The notes under the pieces were generated by a model. That model was not told the DNA's origin. It saw nothing but the letters and a program-made list of their open reading frames with translations, and made no database searches. The translations under genes and the position numbers were made by a program. Shown here in pieces: positions 31,001-38,988 of a DNA stretch of 64,000 nt. The stretch spans positions 6,138,001 through 6,202,000 of the forward strand of contig NZ_JAJFZL010000001.1 of the NCBI RefSeq assembly GCF_020733635.1, written 5' to 3'. This DNA comes from Nocardia spumae (lineage in GTDB: Bacteria; Actinomycetota; Actinomycetes; Mycobacteriales; Mycobacteriaceae). Positions within the stretch are counted from its first letter, which is position 1. The number at the start of each line of letters is the position of its first letter.

Positions 31001-34000
31001 AGCCCGTTCACATGGCGTCCCTCCACGTCCACCGAGATCGCGTGGGCGTCGAGGTCGCCGAGATGGCGGACGTGTGCGCGGTTGTCCGCGTCGACGACCA
31101 CGGTCCACTTCTCCGCCCGCACCTCACCGCTGTTCAGGCGGGCGGCGAGGCCCGGGAAGCGATCCAGCGCGCCGGCCAGTGTCTGTTCGTGATCGCCGTG
31201 CACGTCCAGGATCACCAGGCGCCCCGGTTCGCCCGGCCGCGGGGGCGGCAGTTCGCGAACATCGTGGGCGGGGAAGTGTTTCCGGAACTCGCGGACCTGG
31301 TCGGCGAAATCGCGGATCTCGCCCGCGCGTTCGTGGACCCCGTCGCGCAATTCGTTCAGGGCGGCGTCGAGCTGATCCGGTTCCAGCCGCGACAGTTCGG
31401 CGGCGAGTAGATCGGCCCAGGTCGCACGCTCGTCACGAATCTGGTCGCGCCGCAGCGAATTCTCGAAATAGACCTTCAGGCCCTGGTCGCGGCCGGACTC
31501 GTCCTCCGGATCGTATTCGATGCGTTCATCGGGATTCTCGACGTTCAGCACGTCGAAGTCGCGGCCGGATTCGGCGCCGTTGTTCACGCCGCGCCAGTTC
31601 AGCATGCCGGGATCGTCGCCCTGGGCGATGATCACTTCCTTCAGGAACCGGCCCAGCGGATTGTGGTCGCTGATCGACTGCGGCCGGTACGGGATATCCG
31701 CGTGTTCGGCGTTGTAGCGATGAGCGGCATCGCGCAGTGCCTCGATCACCGCGGCGCGGCGCAGATTCTGGTATTCGGCGGTGTCGAGAGCGCGGCGCAG
31801 GGTCTCCGGGCTCAGATCGGTCAGGTCGATGCCCAGTCGATCGGCGGCGGCGCGCAACTCGTCGGCCGGATTATCGTGCGGTGCGGGGGATTCACCCTGC
31901 TGCGCCGGATTCTCGGGCAGATCACGCGGCATCGATTCGTCGACCAGATGGCCGAGGCCCACGTCGCGCAGATACTTGTGCATCGCCGCGACCTCGGCCG
32001 GATCCGCGTCGTCGTTCCAGTACGCGTACTCGCGCCCGTCGCGGGCGTGCATCGGAATATGCTCGCCCGCTTGCAGTTCCATCCGCGCGGTGAGCCGGTT
32101 CAGCAGCGGCGCGTGCTCCCGGTTGATCCAGAGTGTGACCGACTCCTTCAGCAACCGCGCGTAGTTGATGCTGATGTCGTGATCGCCGAGGGTCTCGAGT
32201 GCGTGGATATCGAACAGATGCCCGAAATCCTCGGTCAACTCGGTCTGATATTTACCGTCCTGGCCGCTGCCCGACGGGTATTTCGGATTGTGACCCTCGT
32301 ATCCGCCGGTGAGGCGCTGCCACAGCGAACGCAGCCGGCCCGGCCCGGCCGGTTCGACCTCGGCGCCCGGAGCGCGCTGTCCCAGCTCCACCGGCTCGGC
32401 CGATTCGACCCGCCAGTTCCCGCGCTCGTCGGCGACCATGCGCAGCCGCACCTGTTCACCACCGAAGTCGACGACGACCTCGGCGCGCCGCGGCGGCTCC
32501 GCGGCGATCTCCTCCCCCGGATCGTCGCGGGCGGCGGAATTTTCCGGATCGTGTGGATTCGTGGGATCCGAAGTGCCGGATTGCCGGTCGGTGTCCGGCG
32601 CGACGCCGGACGCGTCGGGATGCCGGAAAACGACGGTGACGCCGGTGTTCTCGCCCAACGGCCCGTCGAGCCCGGTATCACCGCGCAGATCCGGATCTCC
32701 GAAGCTGACCTCGGTGTAGCCCAGCTCCTCGGCGAGCATGCCGGTGAACGTCCGGCGCGCGGCCTCCTCCGGTGTGAACCCGTCCTGCACTCCCGCGTTG
32801 AAACTGTCCAGATTGTCGGTCAGCGCCCCGCCGCCGTACCACTCGTCCTGGATTCCCTCGACCCGGTCGCCGAGTTCGTTCATCAGGTCCTGGAACATCT
32901 CACGCCCGGACGGTGTGTCGGGACCGACCCGGATCTCGTAATGCAGGATGCCGTGCTCGTCGACCCAACCCTTGATGCCGTAGGCGGTGTCGCCGCCGTA
33001 GGTGTTGACATAGCTCGACCCGTCCGGCTCGGGCGGTGGCTGTGCCCGCTGCACGGCGTCGGGCGCGTGATCGGCCACCGCCGGACGGATCGCCTCGATG
33101 CCCGCCTCGTTCGCTATCCGGTCCAGTTCCGCATCGCGTGCCATCGCGTCGCCGGGCAGATCGTCGCGCGCGGCGGCCCGCTCCCGCGCCTCGGTGAACG
33201 CGTCGCGGTAGATCCGTTCCAGCGAACTCACCGGGATCTGGTGATCCGCCTCGCGCAGCTGTGCCAGGGCGCTGAATTCCATTGCGTGCGCCGCTGTTTC
33301 CTCGTTCACCATCTGCGCGACGTACTCGTCGCGCGTCATCCGATCGCGGTCGAGGACACCGTCGGCGGTGCCGCGTTCGTGCGCCCGCTCCGCGTGAATG
33401 GCGCCGTGTACCAGGGCGGCCATCTGTTCGGCATCGGTGCCGCCGATATCGAGGGTGAGCCGATTGCGCCCGGGTTCGTACCGATGACCACCACCGGACT
33501 CGTGCTCGATGGTCACGCCCCGCGCGCGCAGCGTATCGACCGCCCAGGAGCCGACCGGTATGCCGTTCAGCTTCCGCTGGAGCTCGGCGACGATCGCCTC
33601 GGACGCCCGCGCCGCGAGATCCTGCGGCTCGACGTGTTCGGCGGGCTCCTCCCGGGCCGGATCCGGCCGGTCGATCCGTTCGTAGCGGATCTCGCCGTTG
33701 TCGCGCGTGCGGACGTTCAGATACTCCGGCTCCGCCCCCGGACGGGCCAGCCGCTCGCTGATCTCGGGCGGCGCCGCCCGCATGACCCGCTGATGGTCAC
33801 CGGGCCCCGCCGCGACCAGGATATGTTCCGGCTCACCGGGAATCACCGCGAAGTGGTCACCGATCACCACGGCTCCCGGGTCGTCGGCGATCATGTCGCC
33901 GAGCAGTTGCCGCGCCACCTCCGCGGCCCCGGCCGAGCGTAGCCGGTCGACCTCGGCCAGCGCGTTGTGATGCCGGTCGACGAGGTCGGTCATCCGTCGC

Positions 34001-37000
34001 AGATCGTGTGCCAGCCGGCGCAGCTCGGCGCCGCGCTCCGGCGGCAGGCCGCCCCGGTCGAGTTCGCGCCCGATACCGCGCAGTTGCTCGGAGATCAGAT
34101 GCCGCACCATATCTCGGCGCATCGTCGGGTCGTAGGGAATCCGATCGGCCACGCGGTCGGCGATGTGCCGCAGATCCCGCGCGTGCTCGTTCAGCCGCAC
34201 CGCGGCGATATGCCGTTCCAGCGCCGTCGACCGGATGTGATCGCGCACGGCCGGATCGTCGGGTACGTAGCGGATACTCTCGTCGGTCGGTGTGCGGGCG
34301 CTCTCGTGCGCGCGATCCCAGATGTCGCGATAGTGGTCGGCATAGGTTGTGCCGCCGTCGTTCGGCGGCACGTGTTCGAGGTAGTCGCGCAGATGATCGA
34401 CCGCCACCTCGTGCGCGATCTCGTGGGCTCCCGGGCCGTCGAGCCCCCGCAGCGCGGTTTCGCAGGCCCGGCGGTAGGCGGCCTCGGGTGGCCGTTCGAC
34501 GATGTCGTAGCCGAGCTCACGCAGTTCCGCCGCCAATTGGAATCGGCGACCGGAGGCCATCGCCTCCTCGTGCACCATCTCGCGCACATAGTCGTCGCGG
34601 GACAGCTCCAGCGGACGGTCGGCGGGGGATTCGCCGTTCAGATAGCGTTCGGCGTGCACACTCTCGTGTGCGAGCGTGAGCGCCTGGGCGATCCGGCCGC
34701 GGCCCTCGGCGTACACGACCGCGGTGATGTCGCGGCGCCGGAACGACCCGTATCTGCCGTCGGCCTGTGCTCCCCGATCGACGTGATCGCGGTATCGGCT
34801 GTCGGTGAGACCTTCGAGAATCCTTCTGCCGGTGCGTGTTCGGAGCAGTAGCTCGTGGACCCGGCCGGTGTGGTCGTCGAGCGCCTGACGGATCCGCACC
34901 GCGGTCGGATCCTGCTGGTGCGCAAGGGCCGCCCGCTGTTCCGGGGTGAGCGGGTGGACCGGGCGCCCCGTGCGGTCGAACAGGATCATGTGGGTGTCGT
35001 GCAGATCGGTGGGCAGATCCGCCGGATGCTCGGTCACCACCCCCGTACTCTCGTCGCGCACCACGATCCGGCCGCCGCCCTCGTGGATCATGACGTAGGC
35101 GTGCGCACCGACGACCCGCCTGCCCGGACCGGCGTGATAGCCGTCGACCACCAGCGCCATCGCGCCCTTGCGCATCCGTGACAGCCGCCGGGCGATCGCG
35201 TCGTGATCGCTGACCTTCACCATCCGGCCACCGGCATCCGCCTGGACCTCCGCGGCGGTCATACCTTCCGGTCCCACCGTGCGTTCGGGCACGCGGACGG
35301 TTTTGCTGCCGGTGAGATCCTTGATCAGGCGCAGCGCCAGTTCGGCACAGCGACCGCGCGTGGAGTCGCGTCGGGTGGTTGCCGGTTTCGCCGGTTCCGG
35401 TGTGCCCTGATGGTCCGGAGCGGGTTGCTCCTCACGACGGGGTCGGGCCTGGGTGTGCTCGCCATCGGCGGGATGGGCGGGCATACCGGGTACGGCCTGG
35501 TCCTCGGGGCGGATGCGGCCGGAATCGTCGCGCGTGTGCCGCGCGGTGGTCTCACCGGTCTCGGGATCGCGTGGTCTGGCGACCGATCCATCGTGGTTTC
35601 CGTCGGCTGCCGGGCGACGACGTGAGGAGTCACGCCGCGCACCGGATTCGTCCTGTGCCCCATCGGCTTCGGGACGGGGTCCGCCCGCGTCGGCCGACTC
35701 GTGACCGGGATGGGGCCTGGCCCCCGCATCGTCGCGTGGAGTTCCGGCTGGGGCGTCGTCCGCCGAATCGTGCCGGGAGGCAGGCCCACTCGATTCACCG
35801 GCTCGATCGACGGGCCGAGGGTGAGCATCGGATTCGGCAGGGGGCGTGCCGAATTCGCCGGCTCGGGGCCGCCCGGGATGATTCCCCTCGGCATCCCGGG
35901 GCGCATCTCGCTCGCCGGCCTGCTCCAGATCCCTGGGCTCCGCGGTATCGGAATCACGCGGCGCGGAGCGGCCGGGGTCGCGAGCGGCGTCGTCCGGATT
36001 CCGCGTACCCCGCACATCCCCGCGACCGGAATCGACATCCCGACCGGGCGAGGACACTTCCGCGCCGGTCTCGCGCGGCTTCGCCGACTCTCCGTATTCG
36101 TCCGGCGCCCCGGCTCTTTCGTGTTGTTCACCCGTACCGCGGCGAGACTCGGCCCCCGGTCCTCGATCGGCACGTGATCCGGTGGCACGCTCCCGCGTGG
36201 ATCCCGCCTCGGCGCGGCCGGGCTCGGCGGTGACCCGCTCCCCCTCGCTCGCGCCGGCCCGGCCCCCGCCGCGCGACGACTCGGAATCGGTCACCCGGGC
36301 CTGCACCCGCGAATCGACGGCGGGCCGGGCACCGGACGCATCGGCCGAACCCGCGCGGGCCGGCGTCCGGCCGTCGCCGGCGCCGGTGCCGCGGTTGAGA
36401 TCGGAGGCAGGGCGCCCATCACCCCCGACGCGGGCGTCGGCACCGCGCCCCGCACCGGTGCGGGGCGCCTCGGAACCGCCGACCGGCGAGGCACCGCGCG
36501 CATCGATGGGCGATGCGCCCGTTCCGGCACCGGCGGACGTGCCCGGACCGGACGCGGCCGACGCACCCGGCGTGCTCGCGCCGGGGGTGTCGGCCTGCGA
36601 GGGCGGCGGCGACTCCGGTCCGGAGGACGCTGCGCCCGTGCCGGTTTCGTGCGCACCGGGGTGCGATACCGGCGTATCCGAGGTCACGGCAGGCGTCGCA
36701 TCGTGTCCGGCGCCACCCGGGTGATTCGTCACCGGCATGGACGGCGAATCGTGCACCGCCGGACCGGCGGACGCCGTCGACTCGGGTGGCGCGCTCGAAT
36801 CCACCGGACCGGATCGGTCCTGCGCCGACGTCCGCGGACTCGGCGGGGAGGATTCCGAATGGTCTTGTGGTGCAGAGTGTTCTGGTGCCGGCCCCGCTCC
36901 GGACGCGGGCGGTTGGTGGGCGCCGGCGGTCGTGGTGGGCGCACCGGCCCGGCTGTCGTGCCCATTCGACACCGGCTCACCGCGCACCGGCCCCGGCCCC

Positions 37001-38154
37001 GGCGCCCCCGGATCACCGTGTACCGCCCGCGTATTACCGTGCGGCGCGACACCATTGCCGTTCGGCACATCAGCGTGCACATTCGGCACGGTGCCGTCGT
37101 GCTGAAAGGTGTCCAGACCGCCGATAGTGCCCAGATCCGCACGCGGCGCGTTCAGTTTCCAGAACGGCGAGTTCTCGAAATGGCTGTGCGCGAAATTGTG
37201 ATTCAGCGCCGATCCGCCACCGGTGATGGCGCCGGCGCTGAACATCCGCCAATCGACGTGGGTGTGCTTCAGATTGTCGAGCGCGGTACCCAGATCGCCG
37301 TGCGCCAGATCGGAGGCGAACTGCCAGCCGACCGAGCCACCGAAGGCGGCCGCGGAGTTCACCAGCCCCGAGCCGGCACCGATTCCGGCGCGAGTGAGGT
37401 TCACACCCCACTTCGAGGTGATATCCCCGGCCTCGTTGCGGAAGGCGTTGCCGAACTTGCGCCCCAGCGCTTCACCGAATCCGCCACCGGCGGCGCCACC
37501 CACACCGGCGGCGAAGGTGGTGACCCCGAGCTGATTCCAGTCCAGACCCTTGCGATGCCCCTGCCACACCTGAAATTCCTGTACCGCGAAGTCCTGCAGC
37601 GCGCCCAGGGCCGCGTTCAGCAGCACATGCCGGAACAGGAATCGCACCACGGCGTTCTCGGCCAGCCGGCCCGCCCACCCAGCCATCGCGGTGAGCATGC
37701 GCCGGAACATCATTCGCACCGCGACGCGGGTGGCGATGATGATGCCGGCCTCCTCCGCCGGCGCGGTCGGCGGGAAGATCCACACCGCGGCGATATCGGC
37801 GGCGGTGATCACCAGCGTCGAATAGAACATCAACTTGGTGTATTGGATCTGGGTACCGCCGCCGTCGACCGAATCGCCGATCTGATCGAAGTATCCCGCC
37901 AGCGCCTCCAGCGAATCCTTGCCGGTGCGCATGCCGTCGAAGGTGTCGCTCATCTGCTGGCGGCCGTCACCCGCCGGATAGGCGGCCAAGGTCGCGGACT
38001 TGGCCTCGTCCATCAGATGCAGAATTTCGCGCAGCTCGTCCGCGGCGGTGTGCCAGTCACCGGCCAGCGCCCACATCTCGTCTTCGTTGCCGTGCGGCCA
38101 TTCCATTCCGATGGCAGCACCCAGCCACTCGAGCCAGCTGGGAAACTCGATCAT
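22063..38154 (-). CDS. Giant T7SS polymorphic toxin-like protein (5,363 aa) with Tox-PL and metallopeptidase domains
   Basis: One uninterrupted 16-kb frame. Residues 1-340 form a CpnT-like N-terminus: a WXG100-like helical part (WP-x-G-x-EDEMWA) then hydrophobic segments including FPPTAPAEEA, homologous to the 595-residue protein at 44,961-46,748. Residues 342-930 are a Pro/Gly/Asp-rich linker. Residues about 930-1050 fit a papain-like Tox-PL (glutamine deamidase-type) domain with C936, H1018 and D1034. A HESVH zinc motif is at 1163-1167, with E1196/E1197 as third ligand. A second copy at 1583-1587 reads HGAIH. Charged coiled coils and recurring modules fill 1480-4870. Residues 4900-5230 are Pro-rich with a GHGHGHGHGHH stretch near 5011-5031, and a 130-residue domain ends the protein. 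GGGAG precedes the ATG; the YbaB gene ends 16 nt upstream. Confidence 0.85.
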   Translation of the reverse strand: MIEFPSWLEWLGAAIGMEWPHGNEDEMWALAGDWHTAADELREILHLMDEAKSATLAAYPAGDGRQQMSDTFDGMRTGKDSLEALAGYFDQIGDSVDGGGTQIQYTKLMFYSTLVITAADIAAVWIFPPTAPAEEAGIIIATRVAVRMMFRRMLTAMAGWAGRLAENAVVRFLFRHVLLNAALGALQDFAVQEFQVWQGHRKGLDWNQLGVTTFAAGVGGAAGGGFGEALGRKFGNAFRNEAGDITSKWGVNLTRAGIGAGSGLVNSAAAFGGSVGWQFASDLAHGDLGTALDNLKHTHVDWRMFSAGAITGGGSALNHNFAHSHFENSPFWKLNAPRADLGTIGGLDTFQHDGTVPNVHADVPNGNGVAPHGNTRAVHGDPGAPGPGPVRGEPVSNGHDSRAGAPTTTAGAHQPPASGAGPAPEHSAPQDHSESSPPSPRTSAQDRSGPVDSSAPPESTASAGPAVHDSPSMPVTNHPGGAGHDATPAVTSDTPVSHPGAHETGTGAASSGPESPPPSQADTPGASTPGASAASGPGTSAGAGTGASPIDARGASPVGGSEAPRTGAGRGADARVGGDGRPASDLNRGTGAGDGRTPARAGSADASGARPAVDSRVQARVTDSESSRGGGRAGASEGERVTAEPGRAEAGSTRERATGSRADRGPGAESRRGTGEQHERAGAPDEYGESAKPRETGAEVSSPGRDVDSGRGDVRGTRNPDDAARDPGRSAPRDSDTAEPRDLEQAGERDAPRDAEGNHPGRPRAGEFGTPPAESDAHPRPVDRAGESSGPASRHDSADDAPAGTPRDDAGARPHPGHESADAGGPRPEADGAQDESGARRDSSRRRPAADGNHDGSVARPRDPETGETTARHTRDDSGRIRPEDQAVPGMPAHPADGEHTQARPRREEQPAPDHQGTPEPAKPATTRRDSTRGRCAELALRLIKDLTGSKTVRVPERTVGPEGMTAAEVQADAGGRMVKVSDHDAIARRLSRMRKGAMALVVDGYHAGPGRRVVGAHAYVMIHEGGGRIVVRDESTGVVTEHPADLPTDLHDTHMILFDRTGRPVHPLTPEQRAALAHQQDPTAVRIRQALDDHTGRVHELLLRTRTGRRILEGLTDSRYRDHVDRGAQADGRYGSFRRRDITAVVYAEGRGRIAQALTLAHESVHAERYLNGESPADRPLELSRDDYVREMVHEEAMASGRRFQLAAELRELGYDIVERPPEAAYRRACETALRGLDGPGAHEIAHEVAVDHLRDYLEHVPPNDGGTTYADHYRDIWDRAHESARTPTDESIRYVPDDPAVRDHIRSTALERHIAAVRLNEHARDLRHIADRVADRIPYDPTMRRDMVRHLISEQLRGIGRELDRGGLPPERGAELRRLAHDLRRMTDLVDRHHNALAEVDRLRSAGAAEVARQLLGDMIADDPGAVVIGDHFAVIPGEPEHILVAAGPGDHQRVMRAAPPEISERLARPGAEPEYLNVRTRDNGEIRYERIDRPDPAREEPAEHVEPQDLAARASEAIVAELQRKLNGIPVGSWAVDTLRARGVTIEHESGGGHRYEPGRNRLTLDIGGTDAEQMAALVHGAIHAERAHERGTADGVLDRDRMTRDEYVAQMVNEETAAHAMEFSALAQLREADHQIPVSSLERIYRDAFTEARERAAARDDLPGDAMARDAELDRIANEAGIEAIRPAVADHAPDAVQRAQPPPEPDGSSYVNTYGGDTAYGIKGWVDEHGILHYEIRVGPDTPSGREMFQDLMNELGDRVEGIQDEWYGGGALTDNLDSFNAGVQDGFTPEEAARRTFTGMLAEELGYTEVSFGDPDLRGDTGLDGPLGENTGVTVVFRHPDASGVAPDTDRQSGTSDPTNPHDPENSAARDDPGEEIAAEPPRRAEVVVDFGGEQVRLRMVADERGNWRVESAEPVELGQRAPGAEVEPAGPGRLRSLWQRLTGGYEGHNPKYPSGSGQDGKYQTELTEDFGHLFDIHALETLGDHDISINYARLLKESVTLWINREHAPLLNRLTARMELQAGEHIPMHARDGREYAYWNDDADPAEVAAMHKYLRDVGLGHLVDESMPRDLPENPAQQGESPAPHDNPADELRAAADRLGIDLTDLSPETLRRALDTAEYQNLRRAAVIEALRDAAHRYNAEHADIPYRPQSISDHNPLGRFLKEVIIAQGDDPGMLNWRGVNNGAESGRDFDVLNVENPDERIEYDPEDESGRDQGLKVYFENSLRRDQIRDERATWADLLAAELSRLEPDQLDAALNELRDGVHERAGEIRDFADQVREFRKHFPAHDVRELPPPRPGEPGRLVILDVHGDHEQTLAGALDRFPGLAARLNSGEVRAEKWTVVVDADNRAHVRHLGDLDAHAISVDVEGRHVNGLLVRDADGGWRVAQHPAEPGPVAPHARTPDEIRAVRDDLARELGLDPGQITPDLIARELRANDLRALQIEALLDHARTSDAIESFHDLANARDRLAQTTGVDDARHATPEQVGERIADPRTRGALRKQQVEMLVTYYDKLSGYLKGRGEDRGRLVGARDDLVRALGGDPSDVHPSKYSKELEHTPDPLGIDPGALASLIHDRAGNRGLRDAVTDFVRALSDTDPFTNGLRFDPATDPRVFEGDVPMHDPEALQHLRAVVGDGRRLFDAPDPDEQVPPGSRPNRDWARLLGHDLTAATPEQYVRAYEAYRDGKIEKHERLDATQRDEVHRRLREEVRRRAVDLRALSELNDRYHRAVADLPQNRRAAIDRLSRDWASAWTGRERAREYITEHAHELRISAEELLSDELKDSSALDDLFDDLGARTLRGENRADFGRRFEEFTAQHEALLAATRRFHDNDVRVADLDTELRAAVERDVELSRDDGDDGDDGEGTAAAPPQGPPKRPPRAPGGAAEPPKPDAGGSDGAGAKPDGGERGEAGPDDTGGPPADPAGSGAPPRAETPAEWGLRMRAENASWSARMAARHAIRMRELADEMVARDPDGPDGSMAWDARMAADRAEWEARFAAQRADWLWDLVGDDRGPAGAAPVKPGAGEPNRDAGSGTETPERVAGAEGSAGKSEGDDPGADSVGGDDGSGGSPAKPGGDSGRPGDSGTEAGAEPAADGNDGGAPARRTWHQDGPQQEHRPVTRALRKALRDLADAGADRVRAWTRVTARAHALGLRPDLIRREMLREAIARAAAATDAAPAARAALHDLLADLDNGAARLELDHRAERLGVSLPSDHQVADAVRDRLAPPAQRRAELSIELDDRRTVDRPRLERLAREFGVDPEGLSRPELQRAVRDAVNNHREPIPERQRRATVQLVDRYRAAAANESTRRAAAQHAAERELMQLRAGFDDRGPRISGVSYRRLRFDAPGRLRADGAVGERGRWVGVGAHGDPEIRMPARERVRHATEGFDAVYFGVELDHHGRIWVSEHHPDVAEAPAARPVPARRPGDWVAGDEREHEPATRALRRQLRDLGEEIGRRDEQVEKNVAKIVQLAEHLGIDDAWRMRPRELAGAVRDLIVARRARADELWNRADIPRADLKTFFEDRRAEEARAEEAEALGKALLGLLRVHDQTLVASRDRVAADAALLAARDALAGHEGRPLGSDGRPADPKAAVARLIPGRDGAPDRLVVVAPGANPDRVLDPAVRHALLGADGEFVFRRAHVDVDGRVRLVDMHEPPAELDHAAHRRPEIEAPRPAPDPARPAPDTAPPPVSNPQAALDAKVRERAHVAADLEFWRTKVDHRAEPFGDPDLSRNHWSETLRQLRGDNTRYISDSAGLDGLDLARRERLLPEQEHEQTELVDKLAAALDRFFHFEDRLDAIDREIHELERQGARHDASLAEEVRDELGRVADEHRAAVQRVKPLRRGRDELSRLLDDPARRTPEKLRRLADAEDAVLRAEHEIDRFNDERVALTGAWPDAVADHWHAMTGDDGPPALHRLSENVWVDRGRASADDATGGRPARIVVVAGRAGFDHPDVAVRAEDPNGPRHPGDDRFDAPLLDALAVHHELAELLKDPATVIDRLMVTGELVGGDRDGAGQIRPHVDALAPVEIHRTELPAREAGRMGGDTLPFTGDTMVRWRGADGRWHDPREGQARGFRAHHPDLPPGTELDKFWQQEVDGWRLPPKGWAAFGGSDNSHIPYRQREEKMPDGFSGTLGAEPFQNMVEPLVIKLLTDHWPELSYEQILTLSEAGRAELWWHQGPGPKPEPPPGWDEEAHHGMPLDGALYTIGKRWVQLYDMARKHPWVLGPLQRRPEIGEWVRAHTNRLPDGPFDPDHPVLRKIPIVRTFRGWKGWRAGPRIDLQPPHRPWSAAEHVPPRDRVEWSTPRQDRDIARWAAVQRWADRVIGEFAHDTGDSDVHRIVDALTRARDPLLDSGDPGGARLEALNLARHPDGTPLTREQLTDRIQLVKDHLMRNEMWVRDHADPTGRLVEKTYDPLAHVADAWLRLTGIGDGDGRTSPYNEDLLLLDDAYVEAKYLADHDDATWHDADLEAARHGYDWDTNRRRLSGHLVIRDGQVLHPGELPPDAPEHDGDKTLRMSRIPYAADSAAPDPSWLSPRERWAAEILDATDVRQRFPGLPRDPVAALKQLALRGAGVRRALPAPGARDPLLDLLLRAGRVEQLADAGDPGDRLFWADRLGEPDRAVEPGRLPDTLRRLRGDVHRRLGELDEGGPGELRGGTNTVRPALDGADGRQGADRSGADPAGVGRAGGDEAGAGPLRRLGPLEQRELTTGRSEVERLATERARLTDDMARLRAERDAATGSERARAAHAYEQARERVFALTDRITDAAGPDILAAHGARPVTNRVGIVAGDHPVVIVVGLRSDGAGGSPHDAALLAAAEAHPEVAEALAHPNVEIRYLRLAVDSRGRAFVAALESPTRAPHPAQPEQQPATGRDRPPAETAAHDSCGRATEGPRGGPNRPEGADAGGRDESGAAAGPEDGGTDSGFGDRERAGSGRRPRKTYITPVPHVPHDAEFDWPDYVPERKDIDLPPPPIPPHEPPPHNPGPHNPGPHKPGEDCHGHGHGHGHGHHGPGHGSGGHQQSGHGHEGAPGRPGAHGSHDRPAAPDRPVSGRPELPVDGPDPRPNIPVPPWLSRAGSVLAPDRGLGAEPVPDPFGHAIPDAGDPLLSQRIPARPPIGHDPETGANPAPNHSDGNGRRPGDQQRPVDRPFSLGAPRGHPPDPGVPPPHPDARPRNEIPRNGFPPMAPPVPNGGHPAAGTRPARHRAHPVAPVPPPRILVQEFGGFRCAEVDPLTGSLHEVAEPTAPFSGVYSDLDGVEVVFFRTGGRLFVRVGGQLIDADDLAIIVHWQRAGRRYTELTVTRAGPAVCGVRYRRRIPQLDLGLWIRDVLDNPAHRTQIFAEAPGVP

Positions 38155-38170
38155 GCGCCGCTCTCCCGGG

Positions 38171-38671
38171 TCACCAACTGGAGTCGGTGACCCGGCGTTC
38201 CGGCTCGACCGGATAGGTCTCGGCATCCTCGAACCGGAGCTCGTCCTCGCCGTAGCCGGCGCTCCGTTCCGGTGAATGCGGCGGGGCCAGTGAGGGTTCC
38301 GGTGCGGTCGGCAGCCGCATATCGGGCATGCCCTCGATCAGGTCGGTGAGCTTGGGCAGGCGCGCCCGGCGTTCCCGCAGCGGCGCCATCAGTGCCCGAT
38401 GCTTCTCGGCCAGATCCTTCGATGCCGCCTGAGCGGCCTCCGTCACCGCGCGCGCGATCTCCGAATAGCTCAGATCCTCGATACCGGCGCCGAATGTGGT
38501 CTCGATGACAGTGCCGTCGGCATTCACGCTCACCGTGACCCGCTTCTTGCGCACCGAGGCGGTGCCGGTCAATTCGGCACGGTCACGCTGGATCTCGGCG
38601 ATCACCCGCAGCTGTTGTTTGGCCTCACCGAGGATTCCCACCAGCTCGGCCTGCATATGCTCGTTGGTCAT
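38171..38671 (-). CDS. YbaB/EbfC-family protein upstream of the giant toxin
   Basis: 166-residue protein with the YbaB/EbfC fold pattern: a long helix (residues 5-35, QLRVIAEIQRDRAEL), then VTVSVNADGTVIETTF and a C-terminal helix, followed by an acidic, Pro-rich tail. It is paralogous to the protein at 46,755-47,228, which shares IAEIQ, VNADG, IETTF and the LPKL...IEG-x-PD segment. The ATG overlaps the stop of the WXG100-like gene (ATGA), and the giant toxin starts 16 nt after its stop, so the three form one operon. Confidence 0.8.
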   Translation of the reverse strand: MTNEHMQAELVGILGEAKQQLRVIAEIQRDRAELTGTASVRKKRVTVSVNADGTVIETTFGAGIEDLSYSEIARAVTEAAQAASKDLAEKHRALMAPLRERRARLPKLTDLIEGMPDMRLPTAPEPSLAPPHSPERSAGYGEDELRFEDAETYPVEPERRVTDSSW

Positions 38672-38988
38672 CGGAAGCCGTCGGTATTGCCGTGCTCCAT
38701 CGTCTCCAGATAGGTGGCGCTATCGGTCTGGCCGTCGGAAACCTTCTGGAAGGCGTCGGCGAAGCCGCGGGCGCCGGTGACCATGTTGTCGTGCGCGGCC
38801 AGATAGCCGTCACCCGAACCGCTGCCCGCGAACTGCTCGCCCAGACTGTCGTCCCCCCAGCAGTTTCCGTAGCCGCTGGTCTTGCCGTGCAGTGTGGTCA
38901 GCACGCGCTCGATGTGATCGCGCACATCCTGTGTCTTCCCGGCGGCGGTGCGGAGCTTCGCCACCTCGACCTCGATCTCGTTCGCCAT
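38668..38988 (-). CDS. WXG100-like small protein, first gene of the giant-toxin operon
   Basis: 106-residue helical protein with a W44-G45-D-D turn in place of W-x-G, paralogous to the 112-residue protein at 44,600-44,938 (both start with an acidic E-x-E-V stretch and share F-x2-G-x2-GY-x-A-x4-NM). The start was set at MANEIEVEV because GGAGG stands 8 nt upstream. It probably pairs with the WXG100-like N-terminus of the giant protein to form the helical bundle that T7SS recognises (inference). Confidence 0.8.
   Translation of the reverse strand: MANEIEVEVAKLRTAAGKTQDVRDHIERVLTTLHGKTSGYGNCWGDDSLGEQFAGSGSGDGYLAAHDNMVTGARGFADAFQKVSDGQTDSATYLETMEHGNTDGFR

Noticed and set aside
22993..34851. Very long plus-strand open frames opposite the giant toxin (about 1,060, 1,730, 760 and 290 codons)
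   Set aside because: Their products are Arg/Gly/Ala/His-rich with no domain pattern and mirror the codon bias of the minus-strand gene; they are antisense shadows in high-GC DNA.
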